Positions 1-10,513 of a DNA stretch of 64,000 bases are shown here, piece by piece. This DNA is from Megamerina dolium (Eukaryota; Arthropoda; Insecta; Diptera; Megamerinidae). The stretch lies in the NCBI GenBank assembly GCA_963854835.1, contig OY978525.1, forward strand, positions 94,640,136 through 94,704,135. Direction: 5' to 3'. Both the position numbers and the translations under genes were made by a program. The first letter of the stretch is position 1. Every line of letters starts with the position of its first letter. The notes under the pieces were generated by a model. It had not been told where the DNA came from. It saw nothing but the letters and a program-made list of their open reading frames with translations, and did no database searches.

Positions 1-65
1 CTTGCAAAATAGTGTTCATAGGCATAGTGGAATCCAGCCGAGGCATATGAATGAAATCATGTTTT
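1..65 (+). mobile_element. Tc1/mariner transposase C-terminal tail, remnant
   Basis: The bases encode, with one frame break, a Ser-Arg-Gly then Met-Asn-Glu-Ile-Met-Phe tail. This resembles the SRG-x-H-x-N-E-I-I-F end of the mariner-like transposases seen more fully at 14.0, 36.7 and 50.7 kb. The piece starts at the window edge, so its length is unknown. It is too short to assign to a family with confidence. Confidence 0.35.
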
Positions 66-127
66 CTACTTGTTTTTTGCTTTTTATTGGGTTATTCAAT
101 GGCTACAAATCCAAATCTTAGAACAAA

Positions 128-780
128 TTATTCGAAATGACTTCCATTTTCCTTCCAGCAAGACTTGAGAAGATCTGGCCACTCATCGATCGCGAGACGC
201 ACTTCATGCATGGGGAAATTGTCCACTGCACGGACAAGGGCTCGCTTCAACAACTCATTATTTGGGTGTCTAGTAGAGCAAGCCATGCTCTCTAATAAGG
301 GCAACAACTTACGATTCATCGGGTTGAGGTCTGGACCGTTGAGTCGTTTTTACCTTGTGAGCTGGAGCAGAGTCTTGCTGGAAATTCCACGGCTTGTTGG
401 CAATTGATTGGTTGAGAGGCTTCACAATGGGTTCCAAGAGAGTCGATTGATATACTTTGGCGGATGTTTTCACTCCTTTCTCGCAGGTGTCCAGTATCCA
501 GAGTGTCGCTTGTACACGCTGAGTTCCAAATCTTCATGGACATGGAAGACAGATTTCCTGTTTTCGCAGCTGTTTTTGGTCGATTCGTTTCTTCACGACT
601 TTGGTCGCTTTCGGAATTCTCACAATGCGTGGACGGCCAGATCTTTGACGGTCTCGTACTCCGCCAGTATCTTCAAAGAACTTCACAGAACGATACACAA
701 AATTGCAAGTGATTCCAAGCGGTCGCAATGTCCGAAAGATATCGGCTTTTCCCATGTTGCATTTTAGTAGGCCAACTACA
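128..780 (-). mobile_element. Degraded Tc1-like transposase
   Basis: Three minus-strand pieces read in order as one broken Tc1-type transposase. Around 755-540 lies the DNA-binding part, with GKADIFRTLRPLGIT followed by a basic SGRPRIVR AT-hook-like motif. Around 540-320, across several frames, are CEKGVKTSAKVYQ-like and SPDLNP-like pieces of the catalytic core. 319-128 is an intact C-terminus ending in a PMHEVRLAIDEWP block and GSHFE. Length is about half of a normal 340-residue transposase, so large internal segments are gone. It is a dead DNA transposon copy. No terminal inverted repeats were identified. Confidence 0.7.
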
Positions 781-2323
781 ACAATACGATTTTCGATGTC
801 GCTTCATTCCATGATTCTAAACAATTTATGCCAAAAACTTTTTACGTGGCAATGAAGCATAAATGTCAACTGTCAAATCGCAGTCAAGATGAAATGGATG
901 CGCACAATATTGCATTCGTAATGAAAATGTTTAGCTGTGTACCAATATTTTTGACTTGACTAGGTATATAAGAAGAATTTACCTTCAAAATCGACTGTTA
1001 AATATTGCCTGCCCTCAAATGGTTGCACTGGTCTGGAAGACTAACTAGGGCTTTCAAAATGTGAATGAGCACTAGAAATCGTTTCAAAATATGGTTTGCG
1101 ATGATTGTCGATCAACTATGAGCGAGTAGGCTAAGTTGCAGGTAACTACTTTAATAAGGGCACAAAGTTCACATGCCTACCCAATTCACCAGCCTTGCAA
1201 ACTCCCGAAATATTAAACTTTTTTATAGCTCAGTGTTTTTAACTTTTCCTCCATCAATTGTCATTTAGTATGAGATTTCTCGTTTGGCACTTCTTCTCCA
1301 TTACCTATTATTCATAAATAAACATATGCACACATACATATTTGGGTGATTCGTTCTTAGAATATTATATTAACTCAATATATTATTTATGAATCTATTA
1401 TTTGTATATCCAATTAGGGTCTATCACAAGCATTCCAAAAAAATATATATACGTATTCCATAAAAGATACTGCTGATTCATCGAAAAATCAAATCACAGA
1501 TTACGTCAATACTTGTATTTCATAGATTAGATTTAACTAAGTGGAAAAAAGTAAGAACAGAATACCAAATAAAAAAATAAATAAGAGTAAAAAAACAATA
1601 GTAACAGCAAACTTTAAAAACTGATGTCATTGCTACTTTATAAGAGTAACAAACGGTTAACAATTTACGGTACTGGAATAATAATTCTTAAGAACGCATA
1701 GATAAATATGAAAGTAGCTTGAATGTATGCCGGTTCATCGTGTTACCAAAAAACAAAATACAAAAATAATGATAATAATAATAACACAGTAACATAAATG
1801 ACTGTACGTATGTGACGATTCTACTTCCACACAATTACTCTCAATCAGTGGTAGTCGCAAAGAGGATACATCTAAGACATAAACTATATGAATATAGGTA
1901 CTAATGAATAAGATCATCTGAGCAAGGTTTTAGGTTTTTGGATTCCGACTATTTTAGCGGCAATGCAATACTGTCACTCTTGTACTACGCTTTGAATGTT
2001 AAATTACCCCTCCAAATATATGTAAATTTTGATGGGAGCCCCTTTATTTATGCTTAACCTCGATATGTGTTTTACTGTTGTTGATAATTACTTTTGGGCG
2101 CTTTTATCTCTGTGTATACGGTATGTGGTAAAGATAAGTCGAATAGCTCTAAGCTGAATATGTACGTAATGGAAACTAAAGCGAAAAATATGTGTTTTTG
2201 GTTAAAATAATTGCAATTTCAAAGTTTAAAGTTCTACATCTATTTTTAAATTAAATTATTCACAATTTCATTGTACTTACGCCAAGTGTACTTATAAATA
2301 TTTTATCTTTCTTTTATTTACAG
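781..2323. other. Non-coding DNA upstream of wdp
   Basis: No open frame here has protein-like composition. The stretch is AT-rich and ends in a polypyrimidine tract and CAG at 2321-2323, a convincing 3' splice site. Its right part is therefore probably an intron inside the 5' untranslated region of wdp. The promoter and first exon were not identified. Confidence 0.4.
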
Positions 2324-2523
2324 TGTACAGAAACAGAGTAATAGAGCAGCTGAAGCAGAGGATTGGCAAGATTATTGCAGTTGACAAATTTAGCCGCTTC
2401 AATCAAACTAATTGACCAATTCAATTCAAGAGACTGAAAACTCTCACATCAAGTTAGTCAGTCTAATTCATCAATCGATCGACTGATTTGAGTGAATCTT
2501 CCATTCAATTCGTTAGCACAAAA
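2309..2523 (+). other. wdp: 3' splice site and 5' UTR exon of wdp
   Basis: A pyrimidine-rich tract (TTTTATCTTTCTTTTATTTA) runs directly into CAG at 2321-2323. The exon would begin at 2324 and run without another strong splice signal to the wdp start codon at 2524. The leader sequence is unremarkable. The matching donor and upstream exon lie further left and were not located. Confidence 0.55.
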
Positions 2524-4794
2524 ATGCGTAAAATGTCAAACTCGGTGGCATTAGCCATGCTAATGCTTTGCGCCTTTGCTATGGCCAATACAAGCAATGA
2601 CACAAGCACCAGCAACATTGCACCCAATTCAACAGACCACAATAATAATAATAATTATAGCACGAATAACTTCAACTGCCCCGAAGACTGCGATTGTATA
2701 ATCGCCCATAATACACACAAACCATTTTTGCACGCAAAGTGCTCCAGCCTCGATGGTTTGAAATCGGAAGCACCATTGCAAGCTACATTGCCAATACATT
2801 CCATCGATCTCTCTTATCTGGGCTTGGAGCGTCTCTCGCATTCATTGGAGAAGTTACGCGATTTGACCTCAATCGATTTGTCACACAATGAACTGCATGA
2901 AATCGGCCATTTGGGTCGTCGCATAAAAAAACTGAATCTACGGCACAATCACATCACATCGGGCAAACTGACCAAGATGCCACAGCATGTGCAAATCTTG
3001 AATCTACAACATAATGACATCACTTATTTGCCACTAGAATTCACGAAGTTGGCACATTTGCAGACACTCGAATTGAGCCATAATCAGATCAATTGTTCGT
3101 GTGAAACATTGGAGGTGCGCAATTGGTTGCAGCAACATAATGTTTTTATGGAATATCCAGTAGTTTGCAGTCATCCGGCCGAGGTTAAAGGTAAACCATG
3201 GCTACAAGTACGACAATCCGATATATGCGACAAGGAGAAGAAGGGCATTTACACCAGCGTTGATGAGAACGAGCTAATGTTGGGCGATCAACCGGCCATA
3301 GAGGGCTCCGGGGAGAATGATGAAGATGAAGAATTGGGTCGAGCATTCATGCCGATCGAAAGAAAATTGACTAGAGCAGTAACAGAGGCAGCTGACACAA
3401 GCGAGCTGGTGCCATTCGACGATGTTGAGGGCTCTGGCGATGTAAGCGAGATGAGCATGCGTTTGCTGACGCCAACTACAGCCGCAGAACAATCCGACGT
3501 TCTGTTAATGCATGCCAGTGATAACGGAGTGGCGTCAACTACAACTGAAATGGCAGCCATAGATGAAGATGAAGAGGGCTCTGGCAGTGGTGGCGGTATG
3601 TTAATTATACCAAATATGGCACGCTCTTTCTTCGATACGTTTGATGAGGAAGTGACATCAGAACATCCCGTAGATGCGCCAGCCAGCATGGAGCCAATCG
3701 TCGAAGAATCACAACCACAGTCAACACCTTCAGCGGCTATTTTCGGCGCTGGAATGGGCATATTCGATACTGAGGAGAAGACTGAATTGCCAACAAGCAC
3801 CGAAGGAGCGCCCGTACAGGAAGAAGCAATTGTGCCGATTGTGCATCACAGTCTCGAAACGGAAAATGTACCCAGCGAAGATACTGGTATTAATGGTGCG
3901 AGTTCAGATGAAACTGCTGCTGGAATTGCGACCGCCAACGTTGCGGAAAAATCAGAATTCACTGCCACGTTTTATCTGCTTGCAGTCATTGTGCTCATTG
4001 TAGTCGGTCTCATACTATTTGTTGCCATCAAACGTTGCAAGAATAAACACAATGCCGCACATGATCCAGAGAATCCACGTCAAACGGAATTGCTCGACAT
4101 GGATAAGAAACATCTTGGTAAGCCGCTGCAACGTAACGGTATTCCTGAGCATGCACCACTAATTGGGGATAAATCCAAGTCGGATATGGCCAGACCCATA
4201 AATGGTACCAGTCCGAAGAAGCCCTACGATGCAAAGGATGTCAAAGATGGTCCCACAACACAACAACAACCACTGCTGAATGGCAACGGCACAGCAACGG
4301 CTAATGGCAATGCACCTGCAGCACCCACAGTTGGATCCCCAGACGAAATAATACGAAAAGATGCACCAACGAACAATATGGAAGCGGCACCAGCACCAGC
4401 ACCGTCACCAACACCACAACAGCATGAATATTATCCGATTACACCACGCTATCCGACACCGAAATCACCACGTGCTTCCAAATATGCACAGCATCCAGCC
4501 TCGCCAGTTGAACCGAATAACAATGCCGAAGAGCCGTATCTGCCGTCATCGCCGAAATCGGCTCGTTACTCACCAGTCTACTCACCAGAAACGGGCCGTG
4601 TTAAGATCAAACTGTCCGAAACACCGAAACCGAAGACACCAATGCTGGTAACACGTAGTAAATCGAATGCTGGCGACATCATAACGACACCAGTACATCA
4701 TGCTGATCAGGTTGCTACCGTAGCGGCGACAGTACCGGTACATGTTGCACCCGCTGACGGCGGTGGCGGTGCTAATGGATACATTTCGAAATGA
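2524..4794 (+). CDS. wdp: Windpipe: LRR transmembrane chondroitin sulphate proteoglycan
   Basis: Single uninterrupted coding exon of 756 residues. The frame stays open 36 bases further upstream, but only a TTG lies there. The ATG at 2524 opens a hydrophobic signal peptide (residues 1-21) and is the credible start. Order: Asn/Ser/Thr-rich linker; cysteine N-cap NCPEDCDC (51-58); about four to five leucine-rich repeats (about 90-195); cysteine C-cap starting NCSC. A long acidic ectodomain follows, with Glu/Asp-flanked Ser-Gly sites at about Ser262, Ser304 and Ser353/355. There is one membrane helix at about 483-504. The cytoplasmic tail of about 250 residues is rich in Ser-Pro and Thr-Pro. Drosophila Windpipe is a chondroitin sulphate proteoglycan that dampens surface signalling, and these Ser-Gly sites match that role. 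Identification is by architecture and recognition, not by database search. Confidence 0.86.
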   Translation: MRKMSNSVALAMLMLCAFAMANTSNDTSTSNIAPNSTDHNNNNNYSTNNFNCPEDCDCIIAHNTHKPFLHAKCSSLDGLKSEAPLQATLPIHSIDLSYLGLERLSHSLEKLRDLTSIDLSHNELHEIGHLGRRIKKLNLRHNHITSGKLTKMPQHVQILNLQHNDITYLPLEFTKLAHLQTLELSHNQINCSCETLEVRNWLQQHNVFMEYPVVCSHPAEVKGKPWLQVRQSDICDKEKKGIYTSVDENELMLGDQPAIEGSGENDEDEELGRAFMPIERKLTRAVTEAADTSELVPFDDVEGSGDVSEMSMRLLTPTTAAEQSDVLLMHASDNGVASTTTEMAAIDEDEEGSGSGGGMLIIPNMARSFFDTFDEEVTSEHPVDAPASMEPIVEESQPQSTPSAAIFGAGMGIFDTEEKTELPTSTEGAPVQEEAIVPIVHHSLETENVPSEDTGINGASSDETAAGIATANVAEKSEFTATFYLLAVIVLIVVGLILFVAIKRCKNKHNAAHDPENPRQTELLDMDKKHLGKPLQRNGIPEHAPLIGDKSKSDMARPINGTSPKKPYDAKDVKDGPTTQQQPLLNGNGTATANGNAPAAPTVGSPDEIIRKDAPTNNMEAAPAPAPSPTPQQHEYYPITPRYPTPKSPRASKYAQHPASPVEPNNNAEEPYLPSSPKSARYSPVYSPETGRVKIKLSETPKPKTPMLVTRSKSNAGDIITTPVHHADQVATVAATVPVHVAPADGGGGANGYISK

Positions 4795-5450
4795 GTACGA
4801 GATTTGCTTATATGAATCAAAAGCATACTAACAAATTATCGTATTACATGTACATGAATATTTACTTTCTTTCTAAATTTCAAGATTTTTGTTTATTGTT
4901 CTTGGCGTTGAATTGTCAAAGATTTGTCTGATTTTCTTTAATGTGATAATGTTGTATAAAAAGAAATCTATGCTGATAATTCTTTTAATCCCACATAGGT
5001 GCTAGTTATGAGGACGCCAAACATTAAAAAAAACAAAAACAAATAGTAACATATCACTAAAACGAAAAAAAAAAACAGAATAGCACACCACTAAACGAAA
5101 TATTAACAATCAGCGAGTTATCAATATAAAAATTTGTATGTTTGTATGGAAAATTGTGCCAATTAATAATGTGCCTTAATAATGAAGATACATAAATATG
5201 ATTCTTGTGAATGATAAAAATATCTAAACATATACATGGGTACTATATTCGAAGGAGGAAAGGAAAGTGGCAATGAAGTACTACATATTGTGAGAAGTAG
5301 TCAATGTGCTAAGAGCATCTCAAAAGAACAAGAAGAAACGCACATTTGTTATAAACATATTTTTGTTGAAATTTACACAAAAGAAATATGTTTTAAAAAA
5401 ATAAATAAATATAATAATAAACTATTGTGATAGGTTCTTGAAAAAATCTT
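4795..5450 (+). other. wdp: Likely 3' UTR of wdp with poly(A) signals
   Basis: AT-rich sequence following the wdp stop. A cluster of AATAAA hexamers at 5400-5405, 5404-5409 and 5416-5421 would be suitable polyadenylation signals about 610 bases after the stop. A 64-codon open frame inside (5236-5430) has no protein-like features and runs through the hexamers, so I treat it as chance. Confidence 0.45.
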
Positions 5451-6125
5451 TGAAATCATTGAAAGATAAAAAAATGAAAAATTCGCAATTTGAAAAAAAC
5501 TAAAATGACTAACTCTTGAAAATTTAGAAATTTTTTTAAAAATTGTATACAATTATATATATTTTTTATAAATATACATTTGAATAGCGAAAAGAAAATG
5601 AAATTCAAAATTCAAAAATCTATATTAAGTATATGCATCTCTCTATTCACAAGGAATAACATATGAATTGTAAATTCCAAAAATTCCAGTGGCTTTAATA
5701 AAGCTTTTTCATTTTTCTTGAGTCTTCAAAAAAAATAAATCTATGATCATATATGTGCTTATTATTCAGCTGTAATTTTTATAAAAACACGAAACAAACA
5801 TTTTTCAAACATGTAAAATATTTCCGAATATTTTCGTACATTTTAATAAGAAAAAAATATTAGCCAAGTCATACCAAATTTTTTAGTGAAACACTTAAAA
5901 CGACCAAATCCTTGAGAATTTGTCTGAGAAGATGTCTCTCAAACGCCCAATAGATCACCCGAAAAGTCTGAAAATTAATCGATAAGTGGCGGCATCGACC
6001 GAAAGACCGATTTTTTCAGATCTCTTACCTTTTATTAGTTTAATGTCAGATTTTTAGAGTTTAGATTTTTTGAAAATTTGAAATTCGAGTTCTTGCAAGA
6101 TCGCTCGTTAAAAACGATGGTGCTT
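5451..6125. other. AT-rich spacer, nothing recognised
   Basis: Homopolymer-rich sequence with no usable reading frame. I see no gene or repeat in it. Confidence 0.4.
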
Positions 6126-6480
6126 CTGTTCCTTTGTAGACATTCGTTAAAACTTGGATGATTGAATTCAAACGAGTGGGAATACCTACTTGGCATGTTG
6201 AGCACAGAATAATTTTACAGGATGGAACAGTGCAAATTAATCAGCTAGCAGAGATTGTCAACAAGTGTTTGGAACGAAATTTTGTTAGGTGAACACAGTT
6301 CTAATTGCTATGACCAAAATACACAAATTGACCTCATTTTCCCGATGTGGCATCTTCTGACTTCTTCTTCTTGTTTTCGGATTTGAAAAATTGACTCACT
6401 AACAAAAGATTCCACTCAAATGGGGACATCGAAGCGTAAACTATAGTGTACTTTGAGAACTTACGAGATATATCGAGTTA
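6126..6480 (+). mobile_element. Mariner transposase remnant
   Basis: Two plus-strand pieces fit a mariner transposase with the middle missing. Around 6165-6260 is an EFKR...-like stretch of the N-terminal DNA-binding region. Around 6340-6470 is PDVASSDFF followed by LFSDLKN and KRFHSN, the usual surroundings of the third catalytic aspartate (SPDLAPSDYFLFP in relatives). Frame breaks and a missing core mark it as dead. The boundaries are approximate because no inverted repeats were found. Confidence 0.6.
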
Positions 6481-8063
6481 AAAATTGGTTTTTTAGTAAG
6501 GTCGCTGGTTTTACATTTCGTCTCATATATTTAGAGATATTTTTTTTTTAACATCATCTCTTTTTCTTCTTATTAAAAACACTCGGCTCATTTGACATTA
6601 TAGATATTTTCTTCATAAAAGTGTTATTCCTCGTAAATAGAGAATTGTATTAATTTTAATAATTGCTATAAATTGGCATGAAAATTCAAATTCGAAATTA
6701 TAAGCATAAATTCTAAATTTTTACAAATTATATGAATTAATCGAAAATAATCGATTATTTTCGTTTTGTCTCCTATTTAGGCATTACTATTTATATATTT
6801 TAAGTTTTAATTGTCGTGTAGAATTTCATCTCGTTCTTTCGTCGTACGAGTTAATAAATGTAATAAATAATAATTGTAAATGTAATATAATTGTTTTTCT
6901 TTTTTGTATAGTTTAAATACCAAAGTTGAAAAATGTTTCTTAATTTTTAGTTTTTTGTTTTTCTACTTTTCCTATATATATATATATTTTTTTTTCTTTT
7001 TATATACGTCTAATCACATATGTGTATTGTTTGATTGTTTGTTAAAATGAGAAAATTCAACATTTGATTTTCATTTTCTTAATACATACATATACATTTA
7101 TTACATATATAGTTTATACATATTAGAATTTTACTTAATTATGAATAATTATGTGAAAATTTTATTACTAAGATGTGGTTGAAAAAACAAAATCATTAAA
7201 AACAAATAAAAATAAAAATAATAATATGTTTAACTCTAAATATGTATGTATGTCTCTATAGTCATGCATATTTTTATACTCGTAAATCCTCGTTTCTAAC
7301 CATGATATACGTACATATGTATATTTTTTGCGTAATGTTTTTTAAGCTGCCTTAATTTGGTTTTCTGTTTTCATTTTCGGTTGTTTTTTTTTTCTCTCTC
7401 TCTCTCTCTTTCTCAAACATCAATTACTACCACATACTAATTAAGTTAGTTATGTTTGTTTTAAATTATTAATAAAATATCATATGTCTATTATTTGTTT
7501 CATTTGCAATGTCTACATTATGCTAAATGTAAAACCTATTATTTTGTTGTAAAAAAAAAACAGAATAATAATAATCGCATGCATTATAATTTAAATAAAA
7601 ATTTCCTTTAAGTCAAATAAATATAAATCAATTGTGTTTTAATTTTGGATTGATCATCCCAAACTTCGCCATAGTTTATCCTCTCGGATGTGTTCTAAAT
7701 GTACGAAAAATAAAGTCGTTTTGGGATCGGCACAAATTACGATTAAGTGTCTTTCCGCGTGCAAAGTTGTCAAGCTAAATCAGAATAAAAAGCGAATTAA
7801 TTCATATAAAATTTTTTTATTGAACCATGTTGGATTAGGTTTACCGGTAGAAGTGAGTCACACATAGACCTTCATGATTCCGTAGAGATATCAGAACGAC
7901 TATAATTCAATTTTTATCCCAAACTTCAGTAGTCTTCAGGGTCTGTAGAGATCCTTTAGAGTTTCCCATACACCTGCTCCTTGCATCTCCTGAATCCAAC
8001 GATTTCAAGAGAACCTATTTTTTGAGCTTATGATGTCTTAATAGCGTTTTGATATTGGCTATT
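6481..8063. other. AT-rich intergenic DNA with (TC)n tract
   Basis: Low-complexity AT-rich sequence with a CT microsatellite near 7390-7412. No reading frame resembles a protein. Part could be an extended wdp 3' UTR if distal poly(A) sites are used, which the sequence alone cannot show. Confidence 0.35.
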
Positions 8064-8417
8064 TTAATGTATGACCTTTTTCCATTTTACAGTTTCGGTA
8101 TTTTCCAGTAAAGAGTTTGATAAAATGCTGTTTGACAGTCTTATGTGAATCTGAAACGATCTACCATTTAAGACGATTTGCAAGGATAGATGATTATATG
8201 TGGTACTCAGATGACAAAGGATCGGTGAGGCAAGACTTCTCTCCACAAACTTTTGACAATCCACGAAACTTTGTTGCAGACTCCCATTGTCTTGATGAGT
8301 ATTTAAATAATCTATTTGATTACAATACACCATTTTTTTGCAACATTTTACCACTGCACCACTGACTGTCACTTGCATAATAAAACAAACGCTAAGAAAC
8401 ATCCTCCACTGTGCCAC
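8064..8417 (-). other. 117-codon open frame, unrecognised, probably repeat-derived
   Basis: A minus-strand frame of 117 codons that begins only with GTG. It has a short hydrophobic start and several cysteines but no motif I recognise. An in-frame Met lies five codons in. No splice sites or neighbours support a gene. It may be a transposon fragment or chance, and I do not assign a function. Confidence 0.15.
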
Positions 8418-8555
8418 TATCTAGATATTAACGCAGGAAAAACTCTTAATGATTTTCACTGGAAGATACAAGCTTTTTAATTAGACGGGATAATGATGGC
8501 TTCCATTACACACACACTAAGTATTTGAGAGCGGTACTCTATAGAAAACTGCAGA

Positions 8556-8584
8556 GGCGGTGGAGCCAAAAACCATCCACCGCC
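8556..8584. repeat. Short perfect inverted repeat (hairpin)
   Basis: GGCGGTGGA at 8556-8564 is followed 11 bases later by its exact complement TCCACCGCC at 8576-8584. The stem is GC-rich within AT-rich DNA. It could form a small hairpin, but no function is implied. Confidence 0.5.
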
Positions 8585-9741
8585 GTATACGTGTGCAAAA
8601 GGCTGCTAGACAATATCTGGGGTTTAGCTATCTCTTTCTCTCTTGAACATTAGCACTCGAAGACAAATATTCATTCAAAAAAATCGTAGCGTTAAAAATG
8701 AAATCCACGGCAGCACGAGGCTCAACGTTGGAAACCAATAGATCTTTATATAAAGAACTCTGCAAAATCTTCAGAGCCATTTATCCGATTGCGATTACCG
8801 TGGTACTGTAAAAATATTATATGTACGATATTTGATAAATATAAAATACGTCATGACTTTACCGACAAGACAATATGTTCGTATTGCGAGTAATTTTTTA
8901 TATAGAATTGTACTAAACCGAAGGCACCAACCAATTTTTTTGTACTTAGGTTTGTGTATAAGCTATTGCTTTCAGCATCAAGCTCTTTATTTGAAATGTA
9001 CTTCCAAGTTCACAATGAATTTTACTCAAAGAACATTGAAATAAAGTTTGATATAATTCACAGCAAAGTTATTTATAAAAATTGTAGGGGAGAGGTGTGA
9101 TGTTTGGTACAGTTATGAATTTGTTTATAAGATACCATAAAATTAATAAAATTTTGCAAATAAGGATTAAAGAAGAGATTTTCTAAGAAAATGACTAATT
9201 GCGAAAATGTTTGCAAGTTTTATAATATAAAGTTTGCCAGTTTTATAATGTTGAGAAATTGAGTACGGCCAAAACTTAGAAACTATATTGCAGTTTTGAA
9301 AAAATTATAATTCGTAATTTCGTCAATGAATTTATGAATTCATTAGCAATTAGTGTATGTAACTATGACAACAATTTTCATTAGGAGCGTACCACAATTT
9401 TGGTTTCAATTTGGGTTTGTCTTCTTTTTATACAGCAAAAATGCTTTAGAACTGTCAAAATAATAAAACTCTAATTCAAAAGTACTGTTATGGAAAATTC
9501 GGCAAAAAGGAATATATATACGAACGTTTGAATCAAATTTGTTTAAAATGAGGGTTTCTTAGACTAGGGTACAGAAAATCCGATACTCATCGAAAATTTC
9601 GACAGTGTCGCTGGTGATCGAATATTGAAAATCGAATGCAATTCATTATAAGGGCCTTAAAAATACTATTCAAGGTCGCAAAGTAAAATATAAGGCTGTG
9701 TGAAGCTTTAATGACTTGAACTTGACTTGACTGCGAAATAA

Positions 9742-10105
9742 GCAAATTTTTCCGAGTTATCATTTTTAGATGAGAACTATTAGTATTGTATAAAGCTAGT
9801 CCATTAATGGACTGTAGAAAGCGGCTTTGTAATCGATTGAGATTTCGATATGTGTTTCTTGGACCTTCTCCAGGATTAAGTAGGCGCTATATACCTACAA
9901 ATAAAACCATTCACAATATGGGAGCAAATTTTTCCGAGTTATCATTTTTAGATGAGAACTATTAGTATTGTATAAAGCTAGTCCGTTAATAGACTGCAGA
10001 AAGCGGCTTTGTAATCGATTAAGATTTCAATATGTGTTTCTTGAACCTTCTCCAGGATTAAGTAGGCGCTATATACTTAAAAATAAATCCATTCACAATA
10101 TGGGG
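9742..10105 (-). repeat. Tandem duplication of an RTE-LINE fragment
   Basis: Two head-to-tail units of about 182 bp (9742-9923 and 9924-10105) are nearly identical. Each starts with GCAAATTTTTCCGAG and ends with TTCACAATATGGG. Inside each unit, the segment from the AGAAAGCGGCTTTGTAATC motif to CCTTCTCCAGGATT matches the minus strand of the reverse transcriptase of the RTE-like LINE at 44.36-44.46 kb, the region encoding the VDYKAAFDSP palm motif. So an old LINE fragment was duplicated locally. No other part of the LINE is evident here. Confidence 0.7.
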
Positions 10106-10513
10106 TCCTTAATAACTCATATGATGGAAATGGCAGTAAGTGGATATGGAGTGCATATTTTAACCTAAAGAAACATTAATACTATATAATTTGGAAGAAG
10201 AGCAGGCTGAGGCTGTTTAGCTCATTACTCAGAACCGAGGAACCGCTGCAGGCTCATTTACGTCAGCTCAAATTATCTCTAATTTCAATAAAAATAGTTG
10301 TACATATTAATTATTTAATAATTAAGTTCGTTTTCGTTTTTTGATCGTATTTTTATAAATATATAAAATAAAAAATAATTAATACTAACTAAAAAGTAGA
10401 GGATCAATAAAATTGGTTACTAACAAAGAAACACAAACATATAAATTGTAAAATTAATGGCACAACTCGTATAATGCGTATTACCAGTATTTTTGAATTG
10501 TTAAGGGTTCACG
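10106..10513 (-). other. Likely 3' UTR and spacer of the LRR gene
   Basis: AT-rich sequence after the stop of the minus-strand LRR gene. No AATAAA is evident on the minus strand. The variant ATTAAA (10319-10314) lies about 195 bases beyond the stop and is the best candidate signal. Little else can be said. Confidence 0.3.

Noticed and set aside
3288..3800. 170-codon minus-strand frame inside wdp
   Set aside because: Shadow of the acidic, serine-rich coding strand.
5236..5430. 64-codon open frame after wdp
   Set aside because: Overlaps poly(A) hexamers in the likely 3' UTR, with low-complexity end and no motif.
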